Assembly (NCBI RefSeq): GCF_018279165.1
Contig: NZ_CP047289.1
Location: 2,177,001-2,241,000 of the forward strand
Reading direction: 5' to 3'
Length of the DNA: 64,000 bases
Origin: Falsirhodobacter algicola
GTDB lineage: Bacteria; Pseudomonadota; Alphaproteobacteria; Rhodobacterales; Rhodobacteraceae
The notes below the pieces were generated by a model. The model was not told the DNA's origin and made no database searches. It was given only the letters and a program-made list of their open reading frames with translations. The position numbers and the translations under genes are program-made. Of the stretch, positions 1-7,046 are shown piece after piece (within the stretch, counting starts at the first letter, position 1; each line of letters opens with the position of its first letter).

Positions 1-966
1 ACCGGCGGTACCCTCGACAAGCTGGAGGCGATTCCCGGCCTGCGCGTCGATCTGACCGAAGAGGCGCTGCGCCGTCAGGTGGAGGAGACGCGCTGCGCCA
101 TCGTCGCGGCCAGCGATGCGGTGGCGCCCGCCGACCGGCGGCTCTATGCGATCCGCGATCTGACCGGAACGGTGGAAAGCCTTGATCTGATCACCGCCTC
201 CATCCTGTCCAAGAAGCTGGCGGCGGGGCTGGAGGCGCTGGTGCTGGATGTGAAGGTCGGATCGGGGGCCTTCATGAAATCGATGGCCGAGGCCGAAACC
301 CTTGCCGCCGCCTTGGTGGAAACGGCGCAGGGCGCAGGCTGCATGACCCGCGCCCTGATCACGGATATGAGCGAGCCTTTGTCCACCGCCATGGGCAACG
401 CGCTCGAGGTGGTGGAGGTGATGGAGACGCTGACCGGCGCGGCCGTGAACGCCGCCCTGTGGGAGGTGACGGTGGCGCTGGGCGGCGAGGCGCTGGCGTT
501 GGGCGGGCTTGCGGCCGATGCGGCGGCGGGCGAGGCGATGTTGGCCGATGCGCTCGAATCCGGGCGCGCCGCCGAATATCTGGGCCGGATGATCGCGGCG
601 CAGGGCGGGCCGGCGGATTTCGTCGAACGCTGGCCCGACCGGCTGCCCTCGGCCCCCGTGGTGATGGATGTGCCCGCCCCGATGGAGGGGCATGTCACCG
701 CCATCGACGGCGAGGCGCTGGGCCGCGCGGTGCTGCATCTGGGGGCCGGGCGGATGCAGGCCGGTGCCCGCATCAACCCGTCCGTCGGGGTCAGCGATCT
801 TGCGGGCCTTGGCGATCATGTCGGCATGGGGGAGCCGCTCTGCTTCGTCCATGCCGCCACCGAAGCGGCGGCGGAGGCGGCGGTCCGCGCCGTTCAGGCC
901 GCCTATCTCCAGAATGCGCAGGAGGCGCCGATGCAGACCCCCCTCATTCACGCGAGGCTGGGATGA
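1..966 (+). CDS. deoA: Thymidine phosphorylase, 5'-truncated by the window edge
   Basis: The frame is open from base 1, so the N-terminal part lies outside the window; about 321 residues are visible. It opens with the TGGTLDKLE segment typical of pyrimidine nucleoside phosphorylases and continues with LVLDVKVGSGAFM, which contacts phosphate and nucleoside in this family. The last ~75 residues are the separate C-terminal PYNP-type domain. The enzyme cleaves thymidine with phosphate to thymine and 2-deoxyribose-1-phosphate in the cytoplasm. Its stop codon overlaps the start of the phosphopentomutase gene (ATGA), so the two are translationally coupled and belong to one deoxyribonucleoside salvage operon. 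Confidence 0.93.
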   Translation, partial: TGGTLDKLEAIPGLRVDLTEEALRRQVEETRCAIVAASDAVAPADRRLYAIRDLTGTVESLDLITASILSKKLAAGLEALVLDVKVGSGAFMKSMAEAETLAAALVETAQGAGCMTRALITDMSEPLSTAMGNALEVVEVMETLTGAAVNAALWEVTVALGGEALALGGLAADAAAGEAMLADALESGRAAEYLGRMIAAQGGPADFVERWPDRLPSAPVVMDVPAPMEGHVTAIDGEALGRAVLHLGAGRMQAGARINPSVGVSDLAGLGDHVGMGEPLCFVHAATEAAAEAAVRAVQAAYLQNAQEAPMQTPLIHARLG

Positions 967-2087
967 GCCGCGTCTTTCTGACCGTCATGGACAGCGTGGG
1001 CTGCGGCGGCGCGCCCGATGCGGCCGAATTCGGCGATGCGGGTGCGAACACGCTGGCGCATATCGCCGCGCGGCGGCCGCTGCGGATGCCGGTGCTGGAC
1101 GGCTTGGGCCTTGGGGCGGCGGTGACGCTGGCCAGCGGCGAGGCCGCGCCCGGCCTTGGTGCCGCGCCGCAGGGCCTGTGGGGCGCGGCGACCGAAATCT
1201 CGCGCGGGAAGGACACGCCTTCGGGGCATTGGGAATTGGCGGGGGTTCCGGTGCCATGGGACTGGACCTATTTCCCGAAGGCTCCCTTCGATCAAGAAAT
1301 CGTGGATGCGATCCGCGGGCTGGCGGGGGTGGACGGCATTCTGGACGGCGGCCATTCGGGCGGCCTCGCGGTGATCGATCGGATGGGCGAGGAGCATCTG
1401 CGAACCGGGCGGCCCATCTGCTATACCTCGGCCGACAGCGTGTTCCAGATCGCGGCGCATGAGGACGGGTTCGGCCTCGACCGGCTTTTGGATCTGTGCG
1501 CGGGGCTTGCGCCGCTGCTGCATGCGCGGCGCGTGGGCCGGGTGATCGCGCGGCCCTTCACGGGCGTGCCGGGGGCGTTCCACCGCACGGGCAATCGCCG
1601 CGATTACGCCATCGCGCCGCCCGCGCCGACCATCCTCGACCGGGCGCAGGCGGCGGGCCATCCGACCCATGCCGTCGGCAAGGTGGGGGATATCTTCTCG
1701 GGCCGGGGGATCGACCGGCTGCACAAGGGCAAGGACGATGCCGCGCTCGCCGAACATCTGGTCCGCCTCGGCGACGAGGCGGAGGAGGGCGCGCTGATCT
1801 TTTCCAACTTCGTGGAGTTCGACAGCCTGTATGGCCATCCCCGCGATGTCGAAGGGTATGCCCGGCATCTCGAATGGTTCGACGCGCAGGCGGGGCGGCT
1901 TCTGGCGCGCCTGCGGCCCGGCGATCTTGCGATCTTCACCGCCGATCACGGCAACGATCCGACATGGCGCGGCAGCGATCATACGCGCGAACGCGTGCCG
2001 GTCTTGGTGGCGGGGCGGCGGGGGGAGTTGGGGCTGATCCGCTTCACGGCGGTGGCCGATCTCGTCTCGGCGCATCTCGGCTTTTAG
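963..2087 (+). CDS. deoB: Phosphopentomutase
   Basis: Protein of 374 residues that interconverts (deoxy)ribose-1-phosphate and (deoxy)ribose-5-phosphate, the step after DeoA. An alkaline-phosphatase-superfamily metal motif lies at the N-terminus (Asp10 in VMDSVGCGGAPDA) and another near the C-terminus (DHGNDPTWRGSDHTRE). Thr85 in GKDTPSGHWE sits at the position of the phosphorylated threonine known from the Bacillus enzyme. The start is fixed by the ATGA overlap with deoA. It is slightly shorter than the ~400-residue enterobacterial enzyme. The 3' end overlaps the 3' end of the convergent csaA-like gene by four bases, leaving no room for a terminator between them. Confidence 0.95.
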   Translation: MSRVFLTVMDSVGCGGAPDAAEFGDAGANTLAHIAARRPLRMPVLDGLGLGAAVTLASGEAAPGLGAAPQGLWGAATEISRGKDTPSGHWELAGVPVPWDWTYFPKAPFDQEIVDAIRGLAGVDGILDGGHSGGLAVIDRMGEEHLRTGRPICYTSADSVFQIAAHEDGFGLDRLLDLCAGLAPLLHARRVGRVIARPFTGVPGAFHRTGNRRDYAIAPPAPTILDRAQAAGHPTHAVGKVGDIFSGRGIDRLHKGKDDAALAEHLVRLGDEAEEGALIFSNFVEFDSLYGHPRDVEGYARHLEWFDAQAGRLLARLRPGDLAIFTADHGNDPTWRGSDHTRERVPVLVAGRRGELGLIRFTAVADLVSAHLGF

Positions 2088-2413
2088 AAAAGGCGCCCGC
2101 CCAGCGGCACGGGCAGGTCGGGCGTGATGAGCGCGACCTCCCCATCCTCGTCCGGAACGCCGAGCACCAGCACCTCGGATCGGACGGGGCCGATCTGGCG
2201 GGGCGGGAAGTTCACGACCGCCAGCACCTGTTTGCCCACCAGCGTATCGGGGGCGTAATGCCGCGTGATCTGCGCCGAGGATCGCTTCTCCCCCAGATCG
2301 CCGAAGTCGATCCACAGCTTCAGCGCGGGCTTGCGCGCCTCGGGGAAGGGTTCGGCGCGGGTGATCCGGCCGACCCGGATGTCGATCTTGGCGAAATCGT
2401 CGAAGGTTATCAC
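2084..2413 (-). CDS. CsaA-like tRNA-binding domain protein
   Basis: A 109-residue protein made of a single EMAP/Trbp111-type OB fold (FAKIDIRVGRI near the start, SSAQITRHY and KQVLAVVNFPPRQIGPVRSEVLVLG further on). This is the stand-alone CsaA family, known to bind tRNA and described as an export-related chaperone in Bacillus. The size and the closing -GRLF fit the family. It starts at GTG 2413, overlapping the proC stop codon (GTGA), so it is co-translated with proC. A link between the two functions is not evident. Confidence 0.85.
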   Translation of the reverse strand: MITFDDFAKIDIRVGRITRAEPFPEARKPALKLWIDFGDLGEKRSSAQITRHYAPDTLVGKQVLAVVNFPPRQIGPVRSEVLVLGVPDEDGEVALITPDLPVPLGGRLF

Positions 2414-3213
2414 GCGCCGAGTTCCCGGCCCCGATCCGCCGCCGCCCGCACCGTGCGGTGCACGAGGTCCGGCAGGTCCGCCATCAGCACGGCAAGGCCC
2501 GCCGCCGTCATCCCGCCGGGGGAGGTGACGTTGACGCGAAGCTGCTCGGCCGTGTCCGGGGTCTGGTGGGCCAGTTCCCCCGCGCCGGTGATCGTGGCGC
2601 GCGCCAGCCGCATCGCAAGGTCCGGGTCCAACCCCTCGGCGATGCCCGCCGCGGCCAGCGCCTCGATCAGGTGGAAGACATAGGCCGGGCCGGAGCCGGA
2701 GATGGCGGAAACCGTATCCATCTGATCCTCGGCCTCGAGGCGGACCGTCTCGCCGACTGCCGACAGCAGCGCCTCGGCCAGTTGCATATCGGCTTCGGTG
2801 ACGTCGCGATTGGCCACCAGCGCCGTGATGCCGCGCCCGACGGCGGAGGGGGTGTTCGGCATGGCGCGCACCACGGGCGTGCCCGCGCCCAGCATCGCCT
2901 CGTACCGCGCCAGCGTCAGCCCGGCCGCCACGCTGACGAACAGCGTGGCACCTCCGCCCAGCGGCACCAGCCGGGGCAGGGCCTCGGCCATCTTCTGCGG
3001 CTTCACGGCGATCAGCGCGATGGCCGGATCCTCGGGCAGGGCGCCGTTGATGTTCACGCCCGTGCCGCGCAGCCAATCCGAGGGGTTCGGTGTCAGCACA
3101 TGCACCGAGGCGGGGGGAAGCCCGCCCGCCAGCCAGCCGGCCAGCATGGCCGATCCCATCTTGCCGCAGCCCAGAAGCACCAGCCCGCGCCGCGCAATGT
3201 CGTCATAGGTCAT
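2410..3213 (-). CDS. proC: Pyrroline-5-carboxylate reductase
   Basis: About 267 residues. The N-terminal Rossmann nucleotide site is GLVLLGCGKMGSAMLAGW, with AVKPQKM after it, and the conserved C-terminal dimer/active-site block runs GSGPAYVFHLIEAL ... NVTSPGGMTAAGL. It makes L-proline from pyrroline-5-carboxylate with NAD(P)H. ATG codons exist at 3219 and 3213. The AGGGG stretch is about 7 bases from the inner one and almost touches the outer one, so I prefer 3213. It sits between ybjN (upstream) and csaA (overlapping downstream) in a three-gene minus-strand unit. This is the biosynthetic reductase, distinct from the Ldh2-type imine reductase in the hydroxyproline island. Confidence 0.93.
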   Translation of the reverse strand: MTYDDIARRGLVLLGCGKMGSAMLAGWLAGGLPPASVHVLTPNPSDWLRGTGVNINGALPEDPAIALIAVKPQKMAEALPRLVPLGGGATLFVSVAAGLTLARYEAMLGAGTPVVRAMPNTPSAVGRGITALVANRDVTEADMQLAEALLSAVGETVRLEAEDQMDTVSAISGSGPAYVFHLIEALAAAGIAEGLDPDLAMRLARATITGAGELAHQTPDTAEQLRVNVTSPGGMTAAGLAVLMADLPDLVHRTVRAAADRGRELGA

Positions 3214-3225
3214 CGTCATTCCCCT

Positions 3226-3723
3226 TCAGGCCCGGCCATAGGCTTCGGCCATGGCGATCTGTAGCGCCTTTTCCGGCGCGGCATCGCCCCATGCCACCAA
3301 TTGGAAGGCCGGATAGAACCGCTCCGCCGCCGTGACGGCGCTGTGCATCAGATGCTCCACCTGCTCGGCCCCGACGACTTGCCCACCCGACAGCGCAAGG
3401 CCGTAGCGCCATGCCATCATCCGCTGATCGTGCCAGAAGGTGAAGGCACCCGACCACACGCGGTCGTTCACGCGGTTCAAAAGGTCATAAAGCGCGGGCG
3501 TCCGCCCTTCGGGGGGCGACATCTCGAACGCGCAGACGAGGCGCAGCGTCTCGTCCATCGGCTGCCAGACGAGGGTGATCGCATAGGTCCTCCACAGGCC
3601 GGCCACGCTCAGCGCGATCCGATCCTCGGCCATGCGGTCGAAATCCCACGCATGGCGGGTTGCGAAAACCTCCACCGCGTCGATGGGATGGAGGTCGCCG
3701 TCTGCGATGTAACCGTCCAGCAT
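3226..3723 (-). CDS. YbjN domain-containing protein
   Basis: About 165 residues from ATG 3723, which has a GGGGG stretch four bases upstream; in-frame ATGs at 3753 and 3762 lack a clear ribosome site. The sequence YIADGDLHPIDAVEVFATRHAWDFDRMAEDRIAL, split here into shorter recognisable blocks (DLHPID, WDFDR), and the closing AMAEAYGRA match the alphaproteobacterial YbjN (type III secretion chaperone-like fold) group. There is no signal peptide or membrane segment, so it is cytosolic. Its molecular function is not established. Immediately upstream of proC and same-strand, it is probably in the same transcript. Confidence 0.75.
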   Translation of the reverse strand: MLDGYIADGDLHPIDAVEVFATRHAWDFDRMAEDRIALSVAGLWRTYAITLVWQPMDETLRLVCAFEMSPPEGRTPALYDLLNRVNDRVWSGAFTFWHDQRMMAWRYGLALSGGQVVGAEQVEHLMHSAVTAAERFYPAFQLVAWGDAAPEKALQIAMAEAYGRA

Positions 3724-3858
3724 GGCGCCCCCGCTTGAAATGTCATCTACCATCCGCCCCATACTAGATGTGGAGGGCGAAGGTGTGAATCCTCAAACTG
3801 GACGCGGGTGCGAATCTCTTGGGGATAAATCTGTGCGCAGAGTCAAGTGGCCGGATGG

Positions 3859-4026
3859 TCAATCCGGTTCATCGACCGGAACGGCCCGAAGTGCCGCCTG
3901 CAGACGGGCGGCAAGATCGAGGATCGCCGGCGGAACCGGTTCGTCCTTCAGTGCCGCCAGAAGATCCGCCGCAAGCTGCGAAAGGTCTTCGTCCAGATCC
4001 TGTGCCGGCACGTCCTGAGCCTGCAT
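3859..4026 (-). CDS. nepR: NepR-like anti-sigma factor
   Basis: A 55-residue acidic protein, too small to recognise except for DLSQLAADLLAALKDEPVPP and the following ILDLAARLQAAL. The EPVP..ILDL..RL pattern is the core of the NepR family that sequesters EcfG sigma factors. ATG 4026 has GGGGA six bases upstream. It is divergent from the ecfG gene, with about 100 bases between start codons. In the known system PhyR, when phosphorylated, titrates NepR and frees EcfG; no phyR is present in the window. The assignment rests on the short motif plus the neighbour. Confidence 0.72.
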   Translation of the reverse strand: MQAQDVPAQDLDEDLSQLAADLLAALKDEPVPPAILDLAARLQAALRAVPVDEPD

Positions 4027-4067
4027 GCGCGTCCCCGCTTTCGTTCCCTTTGCCCCGGCCCGAAACG

Positions 4068-4092
4068 GGAACCAAAGCCAGCAGGCCACGTT
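4068..4092 (+). promoter_or_regulatory. EcfG-type promoter of the sigma factor gene
   Basis: GGAAC at 4068-4072 and CGTT at 4089-4092 are separated by exactly 16 bases. This equals the GGAAC-N16/17-CGTT consensus of alphaproteobacterial EcfG sigma factors. The ecfG start codon follows about 32 bases downstream, so the sigma factor probably transcribes its own gene. Confidence 0.75.
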
Positions 4093-4123
4093 GGACCTGC
4101 GTTGCCGTTCTGCAGGGGTGAGG

Positions 4124-4627
4124 ATGATGGATCAGCAAGCTGGTGGGAAGGTCGTTCCCGACGTGCTGGAGCTGATTCCGGCCTTGCGGGCCTACGCCCG
4201 ATCCCTCTGCAAGAATGCCGTCGATGCCGACGACCTCGTTCAGGATACACTGGTGAAGGCCCTTGGCAACATCAACAAGTTCGAAGAAGGCACCCGCTTG
4301 CGGGCTTGGCTGTTCACGATCATGCGCAATACGTTCTTCACCTCGGTGAAGGTCCGTACGCGCGAGGCTCCAGCTGGCGAGGATTGCGTATCCTCCACCC
4401 CGATCAGCCCGGCGACGCAGGAATGGTTCGTGCGCGGCAAGGAGCTGATGGCCGCCGTGGACCGCCTTCCGCCCCATTACCGCGAGATGCTGATCCTTGT
4501 GGTGATGCTGGGCGAAAGCTACGAAACCGCCGCCACGATCTGCGACTGCGCGATCGGCACGGTGAAGAGCCGCGTGAACCGCGCCCGGCAGATGGTGATC
4601 GAGGATCTGGGCGTCGACGCCCTATAG
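4124..4627 (+). CDS. ecfG: ECF sigma factor, EcfG/RpoE general stress type
   Basis: About 167 residues. Region 2 is clear (ALRAYARSLCKNAVDADDLVQDTLVKAL and RAWLFTIMRNTFF), and region 4 follows (LPPHYREMLILVVMLGESYETAATI ... IGTVKSRVNRAR). There is no C-terminal extension, as expected for the EcfG group. Two ATGs (4124, 4127) follow an AGGGGTGAGG stretch; either may be used. The consensus EcfG promoter upstream and the divergent nepR-like gene support a role as master regulator of the general stress response in the cytoplasm. Candidate targets within the window include the yciF/manganese catalase genes. Confidence 0.88.
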   Translation: MMDQQAGGKVVPDVLELIPALRAYARSLCKNAVDADDLVQDTLVKALGNINKFEEGTRLRAWLFTIMRNTFFTSVKVRTREAPAGEDCVSSTPISPATQEWFVRGKELMAAVDRLPPHYREMLILVVMLGESYETAATICDCAIGTVKSRVNRARQMVIEDLGVDAL

Positions 4628-4652
4628 GCCCATGGCGAAGGAGAAGAAGCCC

Positions 4653-4790
4653 ATGTCCGACATAAGCCACGCCCCCCGCCGGCAAACCCGCGATCACGGT
4701 TGCCCCGAGAGCCTCGGCCTGCGCTATCTGACGCTGGTCGCGGTCATCGCCGTACTGGTTGGAATCGCCCTCGCACTTGTCAGCGGCTGA
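4653..4790 (+). CDS. Small single-pass membrane protein downstream of ecfG
   Basis: A 45-residue peptide. The first ~25 residues are polar and basic (HAPRRQTRDHGC), followed by one strong hydrophobic helix (YLTLVAVIAVLVGIALALV) at the C-terminus. ATG 4653 is preceded by GGAGAAG at good spacing; an in-frame ATG lies at 4632. The gene begins 25 bases after the sigma factor stop on the same strand, so it is likely co-transcribed and stress-induced. I do not recognise a family. Confidence 0.6.
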   Translation: MSDISHAPRRQTRDHGCPESLGLRYLTLVAVIAVLVGIALALVSG

Positions 4791-4840
4791 GCGCGAGAAA
4801 CGGCTTGTCTCCGCCCTGTCTTCTCCATATACGGGGCGGC

Positions 4841-4930
4841 GGAGATGTGGCCGAGTGGTCGAAGGCACACCCCTGCTAAGGGTGCAGGCCCGGAAGGGTC
4901 TCGAGGGTTCGAATCCCTTCGTCTCCGCCA
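4841..4930 (+). tRNA. tRNA-Ser (GCT anticodon)
   Basis: A 90-base class II tRNA with an encoded CCA end (4928-4930). The acceptor stem GGAGATG pairs with CGTCTCC (one G-T wobble) and the discriminator is G. The anticodon stem CACCC/GGGTG encloses the loop CTGCTAA with anticodon GCT at 4875-4877. There is a long variable arm, then the T-loop GGTTCGAATCC. The long variable arm and the anticodon identify it as the serine tRNA reading AGC/AGT. Confidence 0.97.
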
Positions 4931-5284
4931 CCTATCACGTCTTTCCTAGAATCCGCTGCCGATCTGCCGTCTCTGGCATCGTTTCGCCTGATTTTGCTCG
5001 TCGGCATTTGCTCCCTTGTCCGCCGAGATTTCGTTCGCCTGCGCCCATGCACGGGTAAGGCCGGGGGCACTTACAATCCGCACAATTCTCCATCGAATCC
5101 GGGCCGAATTTGCCCGTGACGAAGATATGTTGGAACGAAACCGCCAAAGCACTTGCTTCCGCTGATTTCGTTTTGGGGCCGGAAAAACGTTTGCATACAA
5201 ACATGGTGCCGCAGCACGCGCTGCGTGCGCCACATATGCAATCCTCTGGCAAAGACACATTGCCCCATAGCGGAGTTATTCGAC
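4931..5284. other. Intergenic stretch after tRNA-Ser with a short inverted repeat
   Basis: About 350 bases without a convincing gene, less GC-rich than its surroundings. The only clear element is GTTTG-CATA-CAAAC at 5189-5202, about 80 bases before the small gene at 5285. This could be an operator for the symporter operon. I see no transposase remnant and no hairpin with a T-run after the tRNA. Confidence 0.4.
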
Positions 5285-5470
5285 ATGACACGGAGCGCCC
5301 CATTGATTGCAGCAGGGCTGGTGGTCCTCGCCTGTTATGCTGTGCCTTATCTGATCATCGGCCATATCGCGGCGTGGTATGGCAGTTTCCTGTTCTGGGT
5401 GATGGCGGGGGTTGCCATCATCGTCCTGAACGTCGCCGCCACCGCCGATCTGAAGGATGACGTGCAATGA
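5285..5470 (+). CDS. Small two-helix membrane partner of the sodium:solute symporter
   Basis: A 61-residue hydrophobic peptide with two predicted helices (LIAAGLVVLACYAVPYLII and FLFWVMAGVAIIVLNVAAT) and a short polar tail ending DLKDDVQ. A GCGGAG stretch precedes ATG 5285. Its stop overlaps the symporter start (ATGA), so the two are translationally coupled. Small membrane subunits encoded just ahead of SSS-family symporters are known (YhdT/PanF-like and DUF4212/DUF3311 types). I cannot assign this one to a specific family. Confidence 0.7.
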   Translation: MTRSAPLIAAGLVVLACYAVPYLIIGHIAAWYGSFLFWVMAGVAIIVLNVAATADLKDDVQ

Positions 5471-6945
5471 CCGTATCGTTCGTCGTCTCGGGTATCGTCA
5501 TCTATATCGTGCTTTCCTGCCTCGTGGCGTGGCTGTCGCGCAGTGGGCCGTCATCCTCCATGTCGGGCTATTTCTTGGGGGATCGCGGCATGGGGGGGAT
5601 CGTCTCGGCGCTCAGCTACTCCGCCACCACATATTCGGCGTTCATGATGGTCGGCTTGGCCGGTCTGACCTATCGGGGCGGGGTGGGCGCGCTCGGCTTC
5701 GAGATCGTCTATTTCGCGGGCGTGTCGCTCGTGGCGATATTCGGCCCGCGATTCTGGCGTGCGGGGAAGAAGCACGGCTTCGTCACGCCTTATGAGATGC
5801 TGGGCAAACGCTACGGCAGCAAATGGGTGGCCGTGCTGGCGGGGGTGGCCAGCCTCGTCTTCCTCATTCCGTATGCGGCGGTGCAATTGTCGGGTGTCGG
5901 ATATCTGCTGTCGGGCATGACCGGCGGCTCCATCAGCTTTGGCGCGGGTATCGTCATCGCAACGGTTCTGGCGATCGTCTTCTCCTATGTCGCGGGCATC
6001 CGGTCGGTGATGTGGACGGATAGCCTGCAGGCGCTCGTGATGATCGTGGCGTCCGTCTTGGTCTGTGTGCTCGTCGTGTCGAAACTCGGCGGTTTCACGG
6101 CGATGTTCGATACGATCTCGCAGCGCGCGCCCGACATGCTTCGGGTGCCGGGGCCGGGCCTCTTCTCCTTCCCGACCTTCCTTGGCCTGACGCTGCCGTG
6201 GTTCTTCTTCGCCATCTCCAACCCGCAGGTCAGCCAACGCCTGTTCATGCCGTCCTCGTTGGCGGCGCTGCGCAAGATGCTTCTGATCTTCTTGTGCTTC
6301 GGGCTGGTCTATACCGTCGTGTCCGTCCTCTGGGGGTTCTCAGCCTTCGTCATCTTCCCGGATCTCGCACGCCCGGATATGGCCACCTCGATGCTGCTGT
6401 CGTCCGATTATGTGCCGCCCGTGCTGGGTGTGATCGTGATGGTGGGCATTCTGGCCGCCGCGGTGTCGACCATCGATTCCATCCTGCTGACGCTCGCCTC
6501 GATCTTCTCGCGGGATGTCTATGCCAACGTGGTCGCGGACGTCGATGACCGCCGTCAGTTGGCGATCGGCAAGATCGTCATCCCGGTGATCTCGGTCGTG
6601 GCGCTGATCTTCGCCGCGATGGAGTTCAGCATGATCGCCATCCTGTCCGTCGCATCCTCGGTCGGGCTGGTGGTGATCGTGCCCGCGACGATCGGTGCGT
6701 TCTTCTGGGCGCGCGGCACGGCGGCGGGCGCCATCGCGTCCATCATCGGCGGGTGCGCGTTCGTGGGCTGGATGTACATGTCCGGCAACTCCCTGCTGGG
6801 GCTGACCGCCGGCGTCTGGAGCTTCCCTGTCGCGGCACTCCTCTTTGTCGGCGTCAGTCTGGTGACGCGTCCGGCGTCGTCCCAAACGCTCGAGGGTTTC
6901 ATGGCCGAGCCGGAGGTCGCGGCCCCACAACCCGCCCGCGCATAA
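5467..6945 (+). CDS. Sodium:solute symporter (SSS family)
   Basis: A 492-residue inner-membrane protein with about 13 hydrophobic segments. SSS signatures include LGDRGMGGIVSALSYSATTYSAFMMVG near the start and the later GILAAAVSTIDSILLTLASIFSRDVY block, with sodium-site small residues in helix 8. It should take up a small organic solute with sodium; the substrate cannot be read from sequence, and pantothenate, proline or monocarboxylate types are all possible. Co-translated with the 61-residue protein upstream. Nearest genes give no catabolic hint. The 3' end faces the NCS2 permease across a hairpin. Confidence 0.87.
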   Translation: MTVSFVVSGIVIYIVLSCLVAWLSRSGPSSSMSGYFLGDRGMGGIVSALSYSATTYSAFMMVGLAGLTYRGGVGALGFEIVYFAGVSLVAIFGPRFWRAGKKHGFVTPYEMLGKRYGSKWVAVLAGVASLVFLIPYAAVQLSGVGYLLSGMTGGSISFGAGIVIATVLAIVFSYVAGIRSVMWTDSLQALVMIVASVLVCVLVVSKLGGFTAMFDTISQRAPDMLRVPGPGLFSFPTFLGLTLPWFFFAISNPQVSQRLFMPSSLAALRKMLLIFLCFGLVYTVVSVLWGFSAFVIFPDLARPDMATSMLLSSDYVPPVLGVIVMVGILAAAVSTIDSILLTLASIFSRDVYANVVADVDDRRQLAIGKIVIPVISVVALIFAAMEFSMIAILSVASSVGLVVIVPATIGAFFWARGTAAGAIASIIGGCAFVGWMYMSGNSLLGLTAGVWSFPVAALLFVGVSLVTRPASSQTLEGFMAEPEVAAPQPARA

Positions 6946-6950
6946 GACAA

Positions 6951-6980
6951 CGGGTGCGCCGACATTCGTTGGCGCACCCG
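6951..6980 (+). terminator. Hairpin between convergent symporter and NCS2 permease genes
   Basis: CGGGTGCGCC (6951-6960) pairs perfectly with GGCGCACCCG (6971-6980) around a 10-base loop, five bases after the symporter stop. There is no T-run, so termination efficiency is uncertain. The position between convergent 3' ends supports a terminator role. Confidence 0.55.
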
Positions 6981-7046
6981 CTGGTGTAGATCGACCATCG
7001 TGAAAGGCATGTGACGCGTCCGCCGCATGCCCCCTTTCAAGGGCCG

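Noticed and set aside
948-2315. A 455-codon minus-strand frame opposite deoB
   Set aside because: Antisense to a gene with Thr85 and both metal motifs; no domain seen.
3851-3867. CCGGAT-GGTCA-ATCCGG dyad at the end of nepR
   Set aside because: Arms are only six bases and overlap the nepR stop codon; no T-run. Too weak to call a terminator.
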